A DNA stretch of 64,000 nt from Xylaria sp. FL1777 (lineage: Eukaryota; Ascomycota; Sordariomycetes; Xylariales; Xylariaceae). This document shows positions 11,423-24,102 of this stretch, piece by piece. The stretch's first letter is position 1, and the number at the start of each line of letters is the position of its first letter. The notes under the pieces are model-generated. The model had not been told where the DNA came from. It did not search any database and saw only the letters and a program-made list of their open reading frames with translations. Location of the stretch: assembly GCA_022578965.1 (NCBI GenBank), contig MU400648.1, positions 43,378-107,377 of the forward strand. The letters are read 5' to 3'. A program made the position numbers and the translations under genes.

Positions 11423-12604
11423 TTATGCCTGAGCACCAAACATGCGATGCCACATTCCACGACCAGTTCGTGCCCGCTTCGCATTCGCAGTGCCGTCCTG
11501 CAGCTCGCGAAGCTCCTCGACGCTGATCTCGTAGGGTAGTAGTTGCTTTCTGCGGTAGGCGTTCTTATGCATCGGGGCCAGAGCTGGCTCCGGCATGTCG
11601 AGAACAATCTCAATCGGTGACTCGTGTAGAGAACCGTCCATGTAAGCAACGTAAGGGTCTGCCTCGGCGTCCGTGAGGGGCGTAGAGGACCTCGAGGGCT
11701 GACGGGAAGATAGAGAGGAGGCATATGAACTACCCGAACTGCTACCAGATGAGCTGTAGCTGTAGGCCAATTCGGGAGGTGGCGTAGAGCCTAATGTGGC
11801 ATCGTGCACCATGCGGATGGTGGACTCTTTAGGTGGCGACGCCAGCCGTGACCGCGATCGTGAATTACCGCGAGACGCGGGAGGCGTGGGAACTTGGACT
11901 TCTGCCCAGGCTCGTGCCGCTGCTGCCGCTGCCGCTGCCGCCTCTTCCTGCCTCTGCTTCCTGCGTTGCATGCGTCGGTACTTGGCCTCCAAGTCATCAC
12001 GAATCGGTGCCAGAAATAGATCAAGTTCGCGGTAGAGGTCCTCCTCGGTAATCCTGAGGTCCCAGTCCAACAGGAACAGTAACTGCTTCTCCATCAAGTT
12101 GACTTCCGTCCGACTAAATCCAAAGCTATACTCATCGCAGTGAACGTGGCTGTAATTGGCCCAATGCTTGTTCTTAGGCGAACTGTCGTTTAGGTACTTG
12201 GCAGAAAGAATTAGTGCAGCTAGAAAGATACGGTGGGTCGTGCATCGCAGGCCCTTGGCCATGGGCTGGAGCCGGGACTTTAGTCTAGCCAGGTAGACGA
12301 GAGTGGACATCAGGGTAGGGACCTGCACGTTTGATGATACAATCAACTGTGTGATAAACTCCTCTAATGTTGGCAGCCCACTATCATCACATCGGATAGC
12401 CTTTGGCGAGGGTGTCCTAGGTGGTGTGGGATATTGTGTTTCGCACTGAGGCGGTGGTGGCATCATATTCGGGTCGCACTGAATGACTTTTGATGCAGCC
12501 TCTGCCAGATGAAAGATCATGGCATGGCTAACCGGCAAGCGGATGAACTGGTCGAGTGCGGCGGCATTGAGCTCGTCCATTCCTAATATCGATCTTGAAG
12601 ACAT
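11423..12604 (-). CDS. Pcl-type (PHO80-like) cyclin
   Basis: A single-exon frame of 393 aa from ATG 12604-12602. A cyclin box spans about residues 78-198. Recognisable landmarks are VYLARLKSRL (helix 1 region), then THRIFLAALILSAKYLND and the conserved MEKQLLFLLDWDLRI helix, the pattern of the Pho85-type cyclins Pcl1/Pcl2. The N-terminus has a Pro/Thr-Pro patch (about 49-66) and the C-terminal half is low-complexity: a poly-Ala run from about residue 222, Arg/Ser-rich and Ser-rich tracts. This is the usual layout of fungal Pcl cyclins, whose partner is a Pho85-type kinase in polarity and cell-cycle control. The open frame continues 96 codons upstream to 12892, but that part is encoded by a TGAG/GGTGTG microsatellite and reads as leader, so I place the start at MSSRSILG. 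The gene name beyond 'Pcl-like' is uncertain. Confidence 0.88.
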   Translation of the reverse strand: MSSRSILGMDELNAAALDQFIRLPVSHAMIFHLAEAASKVIQCDPNMMPPPPQCETQYPTPPRTPSPKAIRCDDSGLPTLEEFITQLIVSSNVQVPTLMSTLVYLARLKSRLQPMAKGLRCTTHRIFLAALILSAKYLNDSSPKNKHWANYSHVHCDEYSFGFSRTEVNLMEKQLLFLLDWDLRITEEDLYRELDLFLAPIRDDLEAKYRRMQRRKQRQEEAAAAAAAAARAWAEVQVPTPPASRGNSRSRSRLASPPKESTIRMVHDATLGSTPPPELAYSYSSSGSSSGSSYASSLSSRQPSRSSTPLTDAEADPYVAYMDGSLHESPIEIVLDMPEPALAPMHKNAYRRKQLLPYEISVEELRELQDGTANAKRARTGRGMWHRMFGAQA

Positions 12605-12790
12605 CTTATCGGTTATGTGTAAGTGAGTGTACGACGAGAAGTCCCTCGAGTCGGTCACCACAACGATGTCGTTAATGAAAAGTCTTTTCAGCACTGGAAA
12701 TACTGAAAAGTCAAATCCGCGGTAGATGCCGGCGGTATATATCAACACTCGAGGTGTGTTAGGTGGAGAGAGTGTGCACCGGTATGTATA

Positions 12791-12830
12791 AGTGAGTGAG
12801 TGAGTGAGTGGGTGGGTGTGTGGGTGTGTG
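12791..12830 (+). repeat. GTGA/GGTGTG microsatellite in cyclin leader
   Basis: A run of about five TGAG units (12791-12810) followed by a GGTG/TGTG-rich stretch, about 190 bp upstream of the cyclin ATG and probably within the transcript leader. On the cyclin strand it reads as a CTCA/CACC pyrimidine-rich tract. Confidence 0.85.
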
Positions 12831-15800
12831 CTGATGTATATAATAGAAGTGGTAGGTATGGGAGAGTAATAATAAGCAAGGAGATATATCACGAGGCCGA
12901 CTATCTAATATCAGAGTCAAATAGTGACTAGGCGCAGTACAAGAGAGCACTGGTAGTATGTATAATAAACAAATACTGGACAGGGTGCGTAAGTACGTGA
13001 CGTGATATAGTCGAGGCTGAGCCGGCTCCTTGGGCGTGTTCGCTTTTGGGTAGCTGGGCCGGGGGGTGTGAGTGGGTACAAGGTACTTACACTAGAAAGG
13101 GCTGGTGGGAACACAGGGGGTTCGCGATCGGCGCAGGCGTTGGCTGACACGAAGTGCCTGGGCTGGGCTGGAGGGGACGACGATGGTCTTTGTCAGGGGG
13201 GCGAGGATTGGCTTGTCTTGACTCTCCCAGGTGGCCAATGGCTGGCTTAAAACGACGGTCAGTGAGTGAAGCGGGTGGGTGTGGCCAGCGGGTCCGAGGT
13301 ACCTCTGTACCTGGGTACGTACCTTGCCAAGAGAATGCAGGGGTTGGGGGCTGGTGAGAGGTGCCTGCTATCAGGTACCTACGGTGGCTACTGCTGTGTT
13401 TGCTGGTTGTCGACACCTGTCACGGGAAGTGGAAGATGTCGGAAACTCGGCGTTGAGCGTTGTGCTGTAGCTGAGAGGATGGCGATGACAATTAAGGCGT
13501 TCGCTCTCTCCGAGGAAACGGAAAAAAAATATATTTCTTGACTCGCAACAGGAAAAGAATCGCGAAGGATCCGAAAACCGATATTGAGAAGGCCGAAACA
13601 ACAGAAGCCGAGGTTTTGGTTGATGCTTTTTCGTCTGTGTTATTTGTTGCTTTTCACAGTTGGCGCTCAGCGAAATAGAAAAAAAAAGTGGATGCTGTTC
13701 TTGACAATACGGACTGGTTGCGGTCAAATAAGGGCCGGGCGGCGGTAATGAGGATCTATGCTTGAGGCGCTGGAGTGGTAAATAAAGCCGAAAACAATGG
13801 CAAAGTAGTATATGTTATAATGCGCGGTGGGTGCGCATAAGTCAGCTGGGTCAGCTTCGCACTCTAGATGTTACTCTAGATGTTACCCCCGTGTTCGCGA
13901 GATGGTGGGGTGGGTGACAGCGGCCAGAGAAGAGCCCGTGCCTGCGGAAAGCCTCGAGAGTGCTGGATCGGTGGATCGGAGCACGGCCAAGACGTCCGTA
14001 AAGGGAAAGGATGTCTGAGGTCGACGAGGTGAGAGAGTGAATGGCCGAACAGACTGACGAATGCGTTTGGGGGTGACGAGCCGTGGCCGGAAACCTGACT
14101 CTCGTGGAGATGTGAAGGCGCAGTGGTCCAGGGTCTCGACTATATTTCAAATGCTGCCAGGGAACCCGAGGATCACAGGATTTGGCGAGATGATGCTGGA
14201 CGACGGCGTCACACGCTCACGTAGCAGGATGCTCTCAATCAAAAGTGTTCCAAGTTGTCGAGGCGAGCGGTGTAACCAGTGTGACCGAGCGGTGTCTTGT
14301 GCTGTTGCGAGTTGCGTCTTGCTGCTAGTTGCTGAATTAATGACCCAAAAACCTGCTGGGATGTGCGGCCTGATATAGGATCTCCGGAGTCCTTCACAGA
14401 CGGCGACGTGCAACGTGGTAACGATTGGAAACGGCGAGTGCTCAAAAAGGGAGTTTGGTGAGATATGTGCAAGTATTAAATGCTGGATAGTTGGCTTGGG
14501 GGTTTGTTGCAGTATTGATGGAATATTGAACGAATCATAGACTAGCCAGAGTCTATTGAACTACTAAAGCAGAATGAATAATGAAAATCGTTTCGTATCG
14601 TGAATCTCGTATTACCCGCCGTGGACGCGCGTGGTGGGGTCGAGTCGTAATAGCTAATTAGACAGAATCTAGTGGTATCTAGTAGACTGTAGTATAGACG
14701 GTGGTATACTTGGTCTGTCTTCCCTTCAACGGCAGAAGAATCAAGTTCTCATTCCGGGCTGGCGGGCTGTCTGATGCGGCGAGGGAGGCAGGATGGCAGG
14801 TGGATGGATAATAAAGGGAACTGGGGAGTCGGGAATCGAGGAGAGCAGACGTCCCCTGGATTCCGCATATGTATGTATTTATCTACTATGGCAGCGAATT
14901 CTCCGGGCGACTATCTCGACGTGAATCAACGAACTGCTCAATCCCTGTGGTCCATCGTGGTGTATTGACAGCGAATGCCACAGTTGGTTTGCACACCGCG
15001 GTTGCTCAAACCAGAGGCGGCCCTAAGCAGTGCAGCAGCCCCCCAAAATAGCAGTGTGCCAGGCAAACGAGTGGCCGTGAATGGCTGCAATCCCTCTCGC
15101 AGCCCATGTCTACACACGCGCTGCGTCCTGGCTGGGAACGACAAACGCCGGCAAGCCATTGGTGTGAGGTGTGTGTAAGTGGCCCTGAGTCTTCAAGACA
15201 TGAAACAAGCGAGCGACGAGGGGTCCTGGGTACTGGTCGGGGCGAGAGCCAAGCTGCGGTGCAGTGAGCAGTGGATCCTCAGCCCACTGCGAGACTGCAT
15301 TACTGGGCGCCAGTCGCCCAAGTCAGTCACTCACCCACCGCTGCCCCTCGCTGGCCAGTGAGAGGTGAGCTTAAGCTAACTACCTAGGTAGATACCTACT
15401 ATCCCTACTATCGCTCTACCTTAGTGAATCTTCCACAGCTGCCAGTTGACAATGTCCCAGTCCAATCAATCGCAGCCCATTGAACCGCTGCCACTGCGCG
15501 TCACCTATTTTAGCAAGATGCTGAAGTTAGTTCGTAGGTCTGGATCCAGTGGCTGGCTTAACATGGCCGCGGCCCAATCAAGCCCTGCCAGCACCAATTC
15601 ACTGCAAAACCAACTCAGCAGCCAGCATAAGACCCAGACGATCGAATTGCATTGTTTAGCCGGGCCGCACTTATCGCGACCAAGTGTAGAATCTCTAGTG
15701 TATATTTATCTATCAACAGAATGGGGGAGGGGAACACATGGTAGATCTAGAAATCAGACGGAATAACAACAGTGGGCCGGCCCGTCAGGACCTGTCTCTG

Positions 15801-16899
15801 TACATATACCTGCTTACATATACCTCCTTACCTAGACACTTACATGTCGGTGGCATGGCGGACAGCCACGGAGTTGCAGTGTTAGCTTACAGCCTGAATC
15901 GTCAACTAGCTCCTCCTTGCATGAGGGTTGATATGATATTCATAGTGCATGAATTTCCAGGCTTAAAATACCAGTAGATTATTTTCAAAGCGAGGGGGAC
16001 ATGAAGCATAATAAATTCCACGGAGACGTGACGTTGTATACGTAGGCCGCCGGAGTCCTAAGTGAGGTTACATTGTCTGGGCCTCCGGGCTCTGTTATTC
16101 CGTGCCAAGCATCCAAGAGTATCCCTAACAGGCACGCAGGGCTTGTCGTCCGATGATCGAGCAATATTGAAACGAAACGTTCGGTCGCTTGTCGGTGTCC
16201 TCCATAATCGTCGTCATGCACTCGTTACACCTGCTTGAAACGACGAATTTTATAGAATTGCGCGTATAACACGAACAGATGGGGCAAACTTTAAGGTTAT
16301 CATCGACGCTGCCGGGTGGCACATGCTGTCTTGTATTTACGGATCTGGGTAAGAGTAGTAAACTTAGGTGGACCTTGAAATGCTACGCTACATCAAAATA
16401 ACGAATCGTAGTATCACCGAGGTTCAAGGCAGGAAAGACATTGGCCTCGTCCTATGTCACCGCAGTCACAATATACGACTTGCTTCTTCCAACTTGGCCG
16501 TTTGAGTCGTTCCAAGGCGTAGCAATCTCTTTGTCGCCGAATGGCGTTACCCCTTGGCAGCTCTGGTAAAATACAGGTGCCCTTTTTCTCGCCCGCTCTC
16601 CGATCACCGTTCGGATCTCACGTACCGGGGATTCAAGGGGCTAATAAGAGACAGGCCATGAAGGCAGCCCGACAAACATGATCTACTTATCATTAGACTC
16701 CGGGGAGTATGGAGGCCTCGGTGACCTACCTAATCTACCTTACTGATGTTGGAATCGACAGTCAGCGTATTGCCTAATCTGGCATTGAGGTCTTAAAGCA
16801 AGCGTTTCAGAATTCCCCCCGCTGATTCGGCTCTATCATCTCCTGTCTATCTTCATTAGCTGCCTCCTCCTGTATTAGGTACTCTCTGTCCAACAAGGA

Positions 16900-17172
16900 T
16901 TGGCAACAGTAATTCAACAGACCGTTGCTGTTAGTGACTTCACTATCGTACAAGGAAATGCTTGGAATGCAGGCCATTGCCACTGTAGTGGGACGGCCTT
17001 GTGTTCTGGCTGTGCGACGAGTTGGAATCGCGTAGAACGCCATAATTGTGGAGGGGCTTGCGTAGACGGTTGGTGTCAACCTCGTGGTATTTCTTTTCCA
17101 ATGCTTGACGTGCTGAATACCACAGCCACCCATCGTCGTTTTGGGCACGATAAGAGCAGGATGACAGGATGA
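16900..17172 (+). other. Cysteine-dense short frame without ATG
   Basis: A 91-codon frame (counting the stop) in which eight cysteines fall within about 35 residues; the core includes GHCHCSGTALCSGC and HNCGGACVDGWC. It has no ATG at its start. The frame is preceded at about 16879 by a pyrimidine tract ending in TTAG, which could be a splice acceptor. I could not find a first exon with a signal peptide upstream. It could be a remnant of a small secreted protein or a chance frame. I do not recognise the family. Confidence 0.2.
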
Positions 17173-20100
17173 CACGCGGGGAAGAAACGGCAGTTCATAA
17201 TACTGATGCCTGCCAGTCCTTGTTTACGCGGCACCTTGGGGCTGGTTTCTTGGCCTAACCCAATTGTCTCGGCCAAGGGAGGTTGGGTAGGCTACACTAC
17301 AGTCGACCCTAAACAAACAATAATAACAATAATATTGAATTACGGTCTAATGGTATAGTTGTCAAGTTGTCATCAACAACAGACTCACATGGGTTCTACC
17401 AAGAAGGAAGGCGGTTGCTTTCTGCGCCGCCACTTGGCATGGGAGCACACATGCTAACGTACGCCGTCGGCGCATCGTCAGAACATACTGATATACTATC
17501 ACAGGGAGAGCAGTCCTACAACTCTACACCGCCGTCCTGGCCTCCCAAATCTGCATGCCTATGACTCTTTCGAGGTTCTCGCATCTGCGTATCGTGCATA
17601 TCACCTACTGTAGCTGCTGTAGGCCGAGAGCTCCATCGGCCACAAGCAGTACTGATGGACTGATAGATAGAGCGCCACCATACCCGAAGCGGTGCTGCTC
17701 AGCACGGTCCTTGCGTCGGGGATGCCCCGAACCAGATCAACGGTCATTGCCGTCATTGGCTCCGGGGGCCTCCTGAAACAAATCGCTCTCAGGCTACTGC
17801 GTATGGCCAGAGTCCCACGATATCCAATGAACTTGCATGATCGAACACCACCAAGAATCGTCAGGAAAACCGGTGCAGTAACCAGTGTTACAGTTCCTCT
17901 ACCATAAGACGGTAGCTTATCAACGATAGGTATACGAGACCTTCAACCCAGCCATGATAATATATACCTAGCTAATAAGACAGTCAAGTATACTTCTATG
18001 CTAGATAACAGGTAAATGCTTTGGCGTGGCTGAAGGATGTGGATGTGTCCTCCTACCTATACTACCTATACCACCTAAAAGTATGTAGGTATCTGTTCAC
18101 TTTACTTTTCTACACTATACTACATCGACAACTGACTACTCTCCTTGAACTACTCGATGCCCAGTTTACACAAAGTATGCTAAGTCGTGTTGGCTTCATA
18201 GACAATGAACACATATGAGGAATTGACAACGCATCAAAATAAACGACGGTGTATCTGGGTGAGTCATAACGTGGTATGCGCATTGATCTGGATGTTTACT
18301 TCTATCAAATGACCGCGAGAATAGATATCCCGGGTTGATCATTAGCATCAACACGGCCAATTGCAGAGGCCACCAGGGGTGCCCATCTGACGCCAAGACT
18401 GATGATCACAAGGCCTCGGCTTTTTGGCAGAGAAGCTCGGTACAGTGAGTGGGCCTTCAATGTGGCTTGACCCTCCGAACCCAATTGTACCGTAGGTGCT
18501 AACGGCCGTATGTCCACTGCTATTCTAGTGAGTGTGGTTACCTCTCAGCCACATCAGCTCTCAACAAAATTTTATAGCCAAAAGGCGAAGGGGGCAAGTT
18601 GGCAAGCTGCTTCATTTAGCAGTGAGCCGTGTGGCTTAGACCGGCTCGATATCACCACACTGTCTCGCCCAACCCCGCGCCAGAACCCGCGCTGACCAAC
18701 CTTCTGCTGTAAACGGGTTCCTCTGACCCTCCATGGTGCGGATACGAAACCGGTTGAATGCGTGTCGCAGTTCGATGGACACTGGTGATAATGATAGTAC
18801 TCGTTTGGCAGCGTAACATGACTTCCGACGGCCCAACTGCTGGATCATCCGCTTTGGTATTTTCACAGTCAACCCGCCGTGGCCAAGATTCTTCAACGAA
18901 GTAACGTCATATGCCGAGTGCTCCGGAGGCACTGCCGGCACTAAACAGGTTTTGGACGGACCAGAATGAACCCACACGTGCCGTATAGTACACAGGCATA
19001 TACAGACATGCTTCGCTCTAATTAGCCATGAGAAGTGGCGCACCCCCTCCCCCCAAGTGGTGCTTGCAAGCTGTCCTGCGTGTAAAATCTTCGCTGCTGT
19101 GGCCATGCATGATCGAGTATTGCACCTATGTCCAGAACTACAGTGGTGAATACCGCTTAGGCTCTGCCTTGCGGTGTCGCCGGCTTGTCAATCTGCCTTG
19201 ATAAGGGAGAGAACCCGCATATGTATTAGCAACCACATAAAAGCTGTTGATAGGGCAGGCCTACAGCTAAGAAAACCCACTTGCTGCAGTTGTTCCCAGC
19301 ATCTGCTATTTCTGACATGGTGCAGAAGTGTCTGTCTTCTGTCAATTGGCCGATGGCAGAATTACCCTCATCTCTTGCCCCTGAGGCATACGGACAACAA
19401 CGGCAAAGGCCCGTCTAGGAACACACACCGGAGATGCAAAAATATACAAAAGGTGCCCAACAGCCTGCCTAGCAAGGACTATATGCACCGAAAGGGGTCG
19501 AACTACGTTCGTTGTGTGCCTTGTGATTGGCAAATGGCAAACACCAAACACCAAATGCCAAATCCCGTCAGCAAATTGACCGACCGTTACAATGCACTCG
19601 GCCGGAGAGAATATGCATGTCTCGCCAAAGGCCGAAGGTTGTCTCCTGTAAGTATAAGCATACGTAGATAATACGACGTTCTAAGGCAACAGCATACCAG
19701 GTTTGTAGTAAGTCGACTCGGTGCAAAGAAGCTATTTTGGGAGATGCAAACCACTATCACGAGCTTTTTGGAGGAGTTGTTCTCAAGTTGTCTTTTTAGC
19801 AACCACAACCAGCCTCGTGTATGCTACGGCTACGGTATAGGAACAAGAACTGCAACAATCCATCGAGCTCGGCTACCTGCAACATACATCGCACTTGGAA
19901 TCATCCGGTGCCATCCGGTGCCACAACAGCAGAATCCTCTGCCCCCCGCATACCGCATAAGATTCCAAAACTACACCGCATGGGCCAGAAACGGAGGGGA
20001 GGAGACTAAGACGGAAACATAGGGGGACTAGGCCCATCGAACATACGGCCTCGGGCCACCGCTTTCCCGATGGCTGAAGCCGCCACCACCGCATCCTGTT

Positions 20101-22184
20101 ACTATACTTAATTGCGCTGCACGGCGGCCGCCCTACAGGAAAGCAAGCGGCTATCACCATCTCCTGAGATAGAGTAAACCCATCAGCATGCGACCCCGTC
20201 CAATCTCCGGAGGCGCGACGACAACTCATCTGGCAATTTCCCTATACCAAACTTATAGTATGCATACATGCATGTATGTATGGCACGATTGATTAGACAC
20301 ACGTTTTCAGACTCCCGAGGAGAACACATAGGTTCGTTTCAGGTGTCTGTGCACAAAATGCACCCTCATAATTTCTGGAAGCGCCCAGGGCCCGCGCTTC
20401 ATCTCCCATTTCTCGCCTCCATGTTTTGATGCGGTAGCGCAAGGTAAGGGTAGGTGCAGTAGCTACGGTACAGGAGGTATATAGCAGCGTATGCGTAGGT
20501 AAGTAGGTACATGTAGGTAGATAGTAGTGTAACAGGCGATGCGACCATGCAATAATCTTGGAACAGGCACATTCCCTACCCGGGCCAGCCCTTCAGCCCT
20601 CGGTTGCTTCCGAGGTTAATTCGAATCCCCCAGGGTTTGGCTGGTAAAAGCGAACCAATGTTGCCTCGAAAAAAACAAGCTTACATAAAACGGATTCCTC
20701 AACAGCCAATCAGAACAACTCGCTTCGTCTAGACGCTGGCTTGCTGTTTACCCATTCCAATTTAGACCTGCGGCTCCCAAGCCAATGAGATGACGTTCCC
20801 GCCCGCCCCAGCTCGCGCCTACGGGCTATCATCATCTCCCCCCACGTCCAAGCGGCGTCATAGCGTGCGGTACCTGCTGTAGGTATTCATAGTGTACCGT
20901 ACCTACCTGGGTACATTATGCGGCGCACCGACATACACGACTTTACCTACCACATAGATACGATAACCGCGCGCAAATTCTCTCCTCATGTCACGGCGGT
21001 TAAACCATCTGAACTACGGTATGGTAGGTGCCTACTATACCGTAAGCAGACAAGAAATGTTATAGGCACTTACTTACTTACGCATACCTAGTAAGGCACA
21101 GACGGTCTGCCGAGTTCCGCGCGGCTATGGTTTTTCCACTTACTTTATGCGTAGTTCAGAGAGATCCATGGATTACAAACGTACGATTACCTAGGCATCA
21201 ATCAGACAGATTTAGAAAAAAAAAAGGGTTTTTCGTTATCGGCGTCTGTTCAAACGCTGCTGGAGCTTATGCCATGCCATGCCATGTTGAGGGTCTGGGG
21301 TGGCGTCCTGCAGCCTAAGTACATAGTATAGTAGCAATGCGTGCTCGGATATAGAAAGGCGTAAGTGAGTAAAACGGACGGTCGACCTCCTGCTGTATGT
21401 ATGTATGTATGTCCTTCCTACGGAATGCGAGAAGTTTATTTCGACAGCAAAGGCCGGTGGTGGTATGTTTGATGTAGCGTAGCAATTAGGTTGTAGGCCA
21501 GACAAACACGGTACCGCTTAACCGCGATCCTCCCCGGCATCATCGTCTCCCGGTTTAGTCAAGTCAAGTCCAGACCTATCCTCGTGTCCGGCACACGGGA
21601 AGCAGAGGGCCCAGAAGTGGTCTGGTCTCTTTGTTCTATGGTGAAGGACGCGCATTGCAATGCAAAGTAGTTAAAGAGCTTTTTCTTGGTATCTTTTGGT
21701 ATCTCGAAACCATCGTGAGGTGTAATATCACATAATCAACTAATCTGACAAAGGAAAAGAAAAAAAGGCTATAAACAAACCAAGTTAACACTCTTTAAGC
21801 GCATAAGCGTCATCATCGTCAATTCGAGGCGTCGCCCCTCCGCGAGAGCACAAAGCCCCAGTTGCGCGCTCGCTAACGCCAGTATACTCCACGAATTCCG
21901 CTCTATTGCTCAGATCCTTTCAAACGCCTCTGAACCAGGCCCCAAATCCACGAATTAGTCGCTCATATAATATGTATTACACGGGACGTAATCGTTAGCA
22001 AAGCACAGCCTAGGAATGCTTGGGCAGTAGATAATGGCGTAGAGAACGTCTGCGTCCCGTGATCGGAGTCAGGACTGGTAATATCCTGAGGGTCAAAGTA
22101 TAATGCTTGACATCGGTATGCAACACTCTCTGCTTTCATGTATCACTGATAGCGTTTCTAGTAAGAGTTAAACGGTCGCGATGA

Positions 22185-23333
22185 CTAGGCATAACCAGTG
22201 GAACTATAATTGGTCTGAGGCTTTGGAAAGTCCCGGAAGTAGGGGTGGACGCAAGCTTGCTTCGCTGATATGCGACCTGCCGGGTCATAGACAAGCATTG
22301 CTTCTAGTAGTTCTAGGCCCCGGTCATCGAGATTTGAGCACAAAGGCTGCGACATATCGCGAACCCACTTTGGGAATGAGGCCTTGAAATCAGGGTACGA
22401 AGTGACTCCAGGCCACACGTATTCAGTGGGGGTTCCTAGGAGACTGGATCGCGAATGTATTAGTGCTGGTGAACGAATAATATGCATTGATTTAGATGTA
22501 GCTCACCGGAATGTCTTGAAGATCTGGTCGATCTCGGAATCGCCAGGAAAGAGAGGCTTCCGTGTGCACATTTCAGCGAAGATGCAACCCACCGACCACA
22601 TATCCACGCCGGTTGAGTATTGTCGGCCACCAAGGAGGATCTCAGGGGCACGGTACCAGAGGGTGACGACTTCGTGGGTATAAGTTCGGAGCGGCACACC
22701 GAAAGCGCGGGCCAAGCCAAAATCAGCCAGCTTGAGGTTGCCATCTCGGTCAATGAGCAGGTTCTGGGGCTTAAGATCGCGGTGGAGGACACGGTGGCTA
22801 TGGCAGTAGCGAACGCCTTCGCACAGTTGACTCATGAACTTCTTGACCATCATATCGCCCAAGCCCAGGCGTCCTAGTTCGACACCGGTGCCCTCCGGCA
22901 ATGCCTTACCGCGCCCGCCATCACTGACAGGCAGCGCCTCCATATACTTCTTCAGGTCCAGGTCGAGAAACTCAAATACGAGGTAGAGCTTATGGCCGTC
23001 GGCGTGCACAATGTTGAAGAGCCGAACTATGTTGGGGTCGCGCATTTCTTTCAGGAGGGAGATCTCGCGGATTGCCGTGCTCGGAACACCCTCATCTTCA
23101 GCCTCGAGTCGAATCTTCTTGAGGGCGACGATGCGGCCATTGTTCTGAAGATCTCTTGCCTTGTAAACAACACCGTACGTACCTAGACATGGGCATCTGG
23201 TTAGCGAGAACAAGAACATGGGCAAGCGTATTCCATGCATGGTATCAACACCCGTATGCATAATGGGCCGCATAAAGCAGGGCTGGGGTTCTGTACCTTC
23301 ACCGATCTTCTCCAACTTCTGATAGTTTTCCAT
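22185..23333 (-). CDS. Cyclin-dependent kinase Cdk1 (Cdc2/Cdc28/NimX)
   Basis: The master cell-cycle Ser/Thr kinase. Three exons on the minus strand: 23333-23297, 23182-22507 and 22443-22185. The introns are 114 nt (GTACAG...CTAG) and 63 nt (GTGAGC...CCAG). The splice gives 972 nt and 323 aa. Visible marks: the glycine loop GEGTYGVV with the inhibitory-phosphorylation pair T14/Y15; PSTAIRE at residues 46-52; catalytic [11 protein letters not shown] followed by the activation loop ending [15 protein letters not shown]; and GDSEIDQIF in the CMGC insert region. A linker rich in Gly ([12 protein letters not shown]) after KYMEALPV matches the insertion I recall from filamentous ascomycete Cdk1. 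The open frame continues upstream to 23429, but that part is leader. It is divergent from the AlkB-like gene across 769 bp. Identification is firm. Confidence 0.96.
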
Positions 23334-24102
23334 ATCGAATTGAGGTGAGCTGGGGGGCGAGTTGACGTAGGAGAGTGTTGAGATTATTACTATGGATTGT
23401 ACCCGACGGCTTCGATGTGGAATCGACAATTGCTTGGAGATGTGTGGACTGGTGGTGATGGTGGCGGCGGGTTGGCGGGGTGGTTCTCGACCCCGGTGAC
23501 CAGAACGAGGGGTAAGGATTGGACTACGAGGAAGCTGGTGACTGTGGTCTTAACAGAAACATTAATTGAGAGCTTGGCGAAGAATATGCAGTCAGGCCGG
23601 TGGTAGGAAGGCTGGCCAATTTGTATCAGACTTGGATCGAAAAATTAGACATTGCCTAAGTGCCTCAAGGGAGAATTGATATGGTTGTCTAGACACAATG
23701 GTCGTTTGTTTGTTAAATAGTAAACAGTCCAACGCGCATAAATCAACACGGGTTGCTAATCTACAGCGGGCTTGTGGGTGTGGCTGATGCTACCAATTAT
23801 CAACACTGTACTATGCGTACCTCTGAACAGCTCAGATAGACAGTGTAGGTCTCTCTTGATACTGTAAGTAGACGTAACCTACCTATGCAGAAGCTATCTC
23901 CCCATGCTACCCAGCCACAGCTGAACAATACCAGCTACCTAGGTACTATATTTGGAGTCGCGAGATAACAATGCCCCTCCATCGAAAATTAGTGCCCCTC
24001 CATAAAGACATCCACGAGCCATTGAGCCATTGAGCCATTGATTCATTGATTACTTTATTCTAAGTCTTAATTTTCACGAGCTGGTTTGCTGAAGCGTAAA
24101 AG
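23334..24102. promoter_or_regulatory. Shared divergent promoter region, Cdk1 / AlkB-like
   Basis: A 769-bp interval between the start codons of two divergently transcribed genes. It holds a TACCTAGGTA palindrome (23936-23945) and a three-copy GAGCCATT tandem (24016-24039). I cannot assign individual factor sites. Confidence 0.5.
24016..24039 (+). repeat. GAGCCATT tandem, 3 copies
   Basis: Three perfect 8-bp units, about 65 bp upstream of the AlkB-like start codon, followed by a related GATTCATT-like sequence. This places it in the probable core promoter or leader. Confidence 0.9.

Larger units (their letters stand above)
12605..22184. other. 9.6-kb gene-free interval upstream of the cyclin
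   Basis: Apart from the presumed cyclin promoter and leader (12605 to about 14500, with T-rich, A-rich and TGAG tracts), I see no frame with domain structure on either strand. The longest short frames (18636-19106 minus, 19174-19671 plus) read as random translations. One short cysteine-dense frame at 16900-17172 is reported separately. One TACCTAGGTA copy is at 15381. A TGTATG-type repeat is near 21395 and another near 20265. Confidence 0.5.

Noticed and set aside
12605..12892. 96-codon N-terminal extension of the cyclin frame
   Set aside because: Encoded by a microsatellite (repeated Thr-His-Pro) and without conservation; treated as leader.
18636..19671. Minus-strand 156-codon and plus-strand 165-codon frames
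   Set aside because: No domain, low-information translations rich in Arg, Cys and Ser; they look like chance frames.
20580..20660. TTCGAATCCCCC resembling a tRNA T-arm
   Set aside because: No matching A box, anticodon arm or acceptor stem around it.
23334..23429. Upstream extension of the Cdk1 frame
   Set aside because: Cdk1 proteins begin [12 protein letters not shown] directly after Met; the extension is leader sequence.
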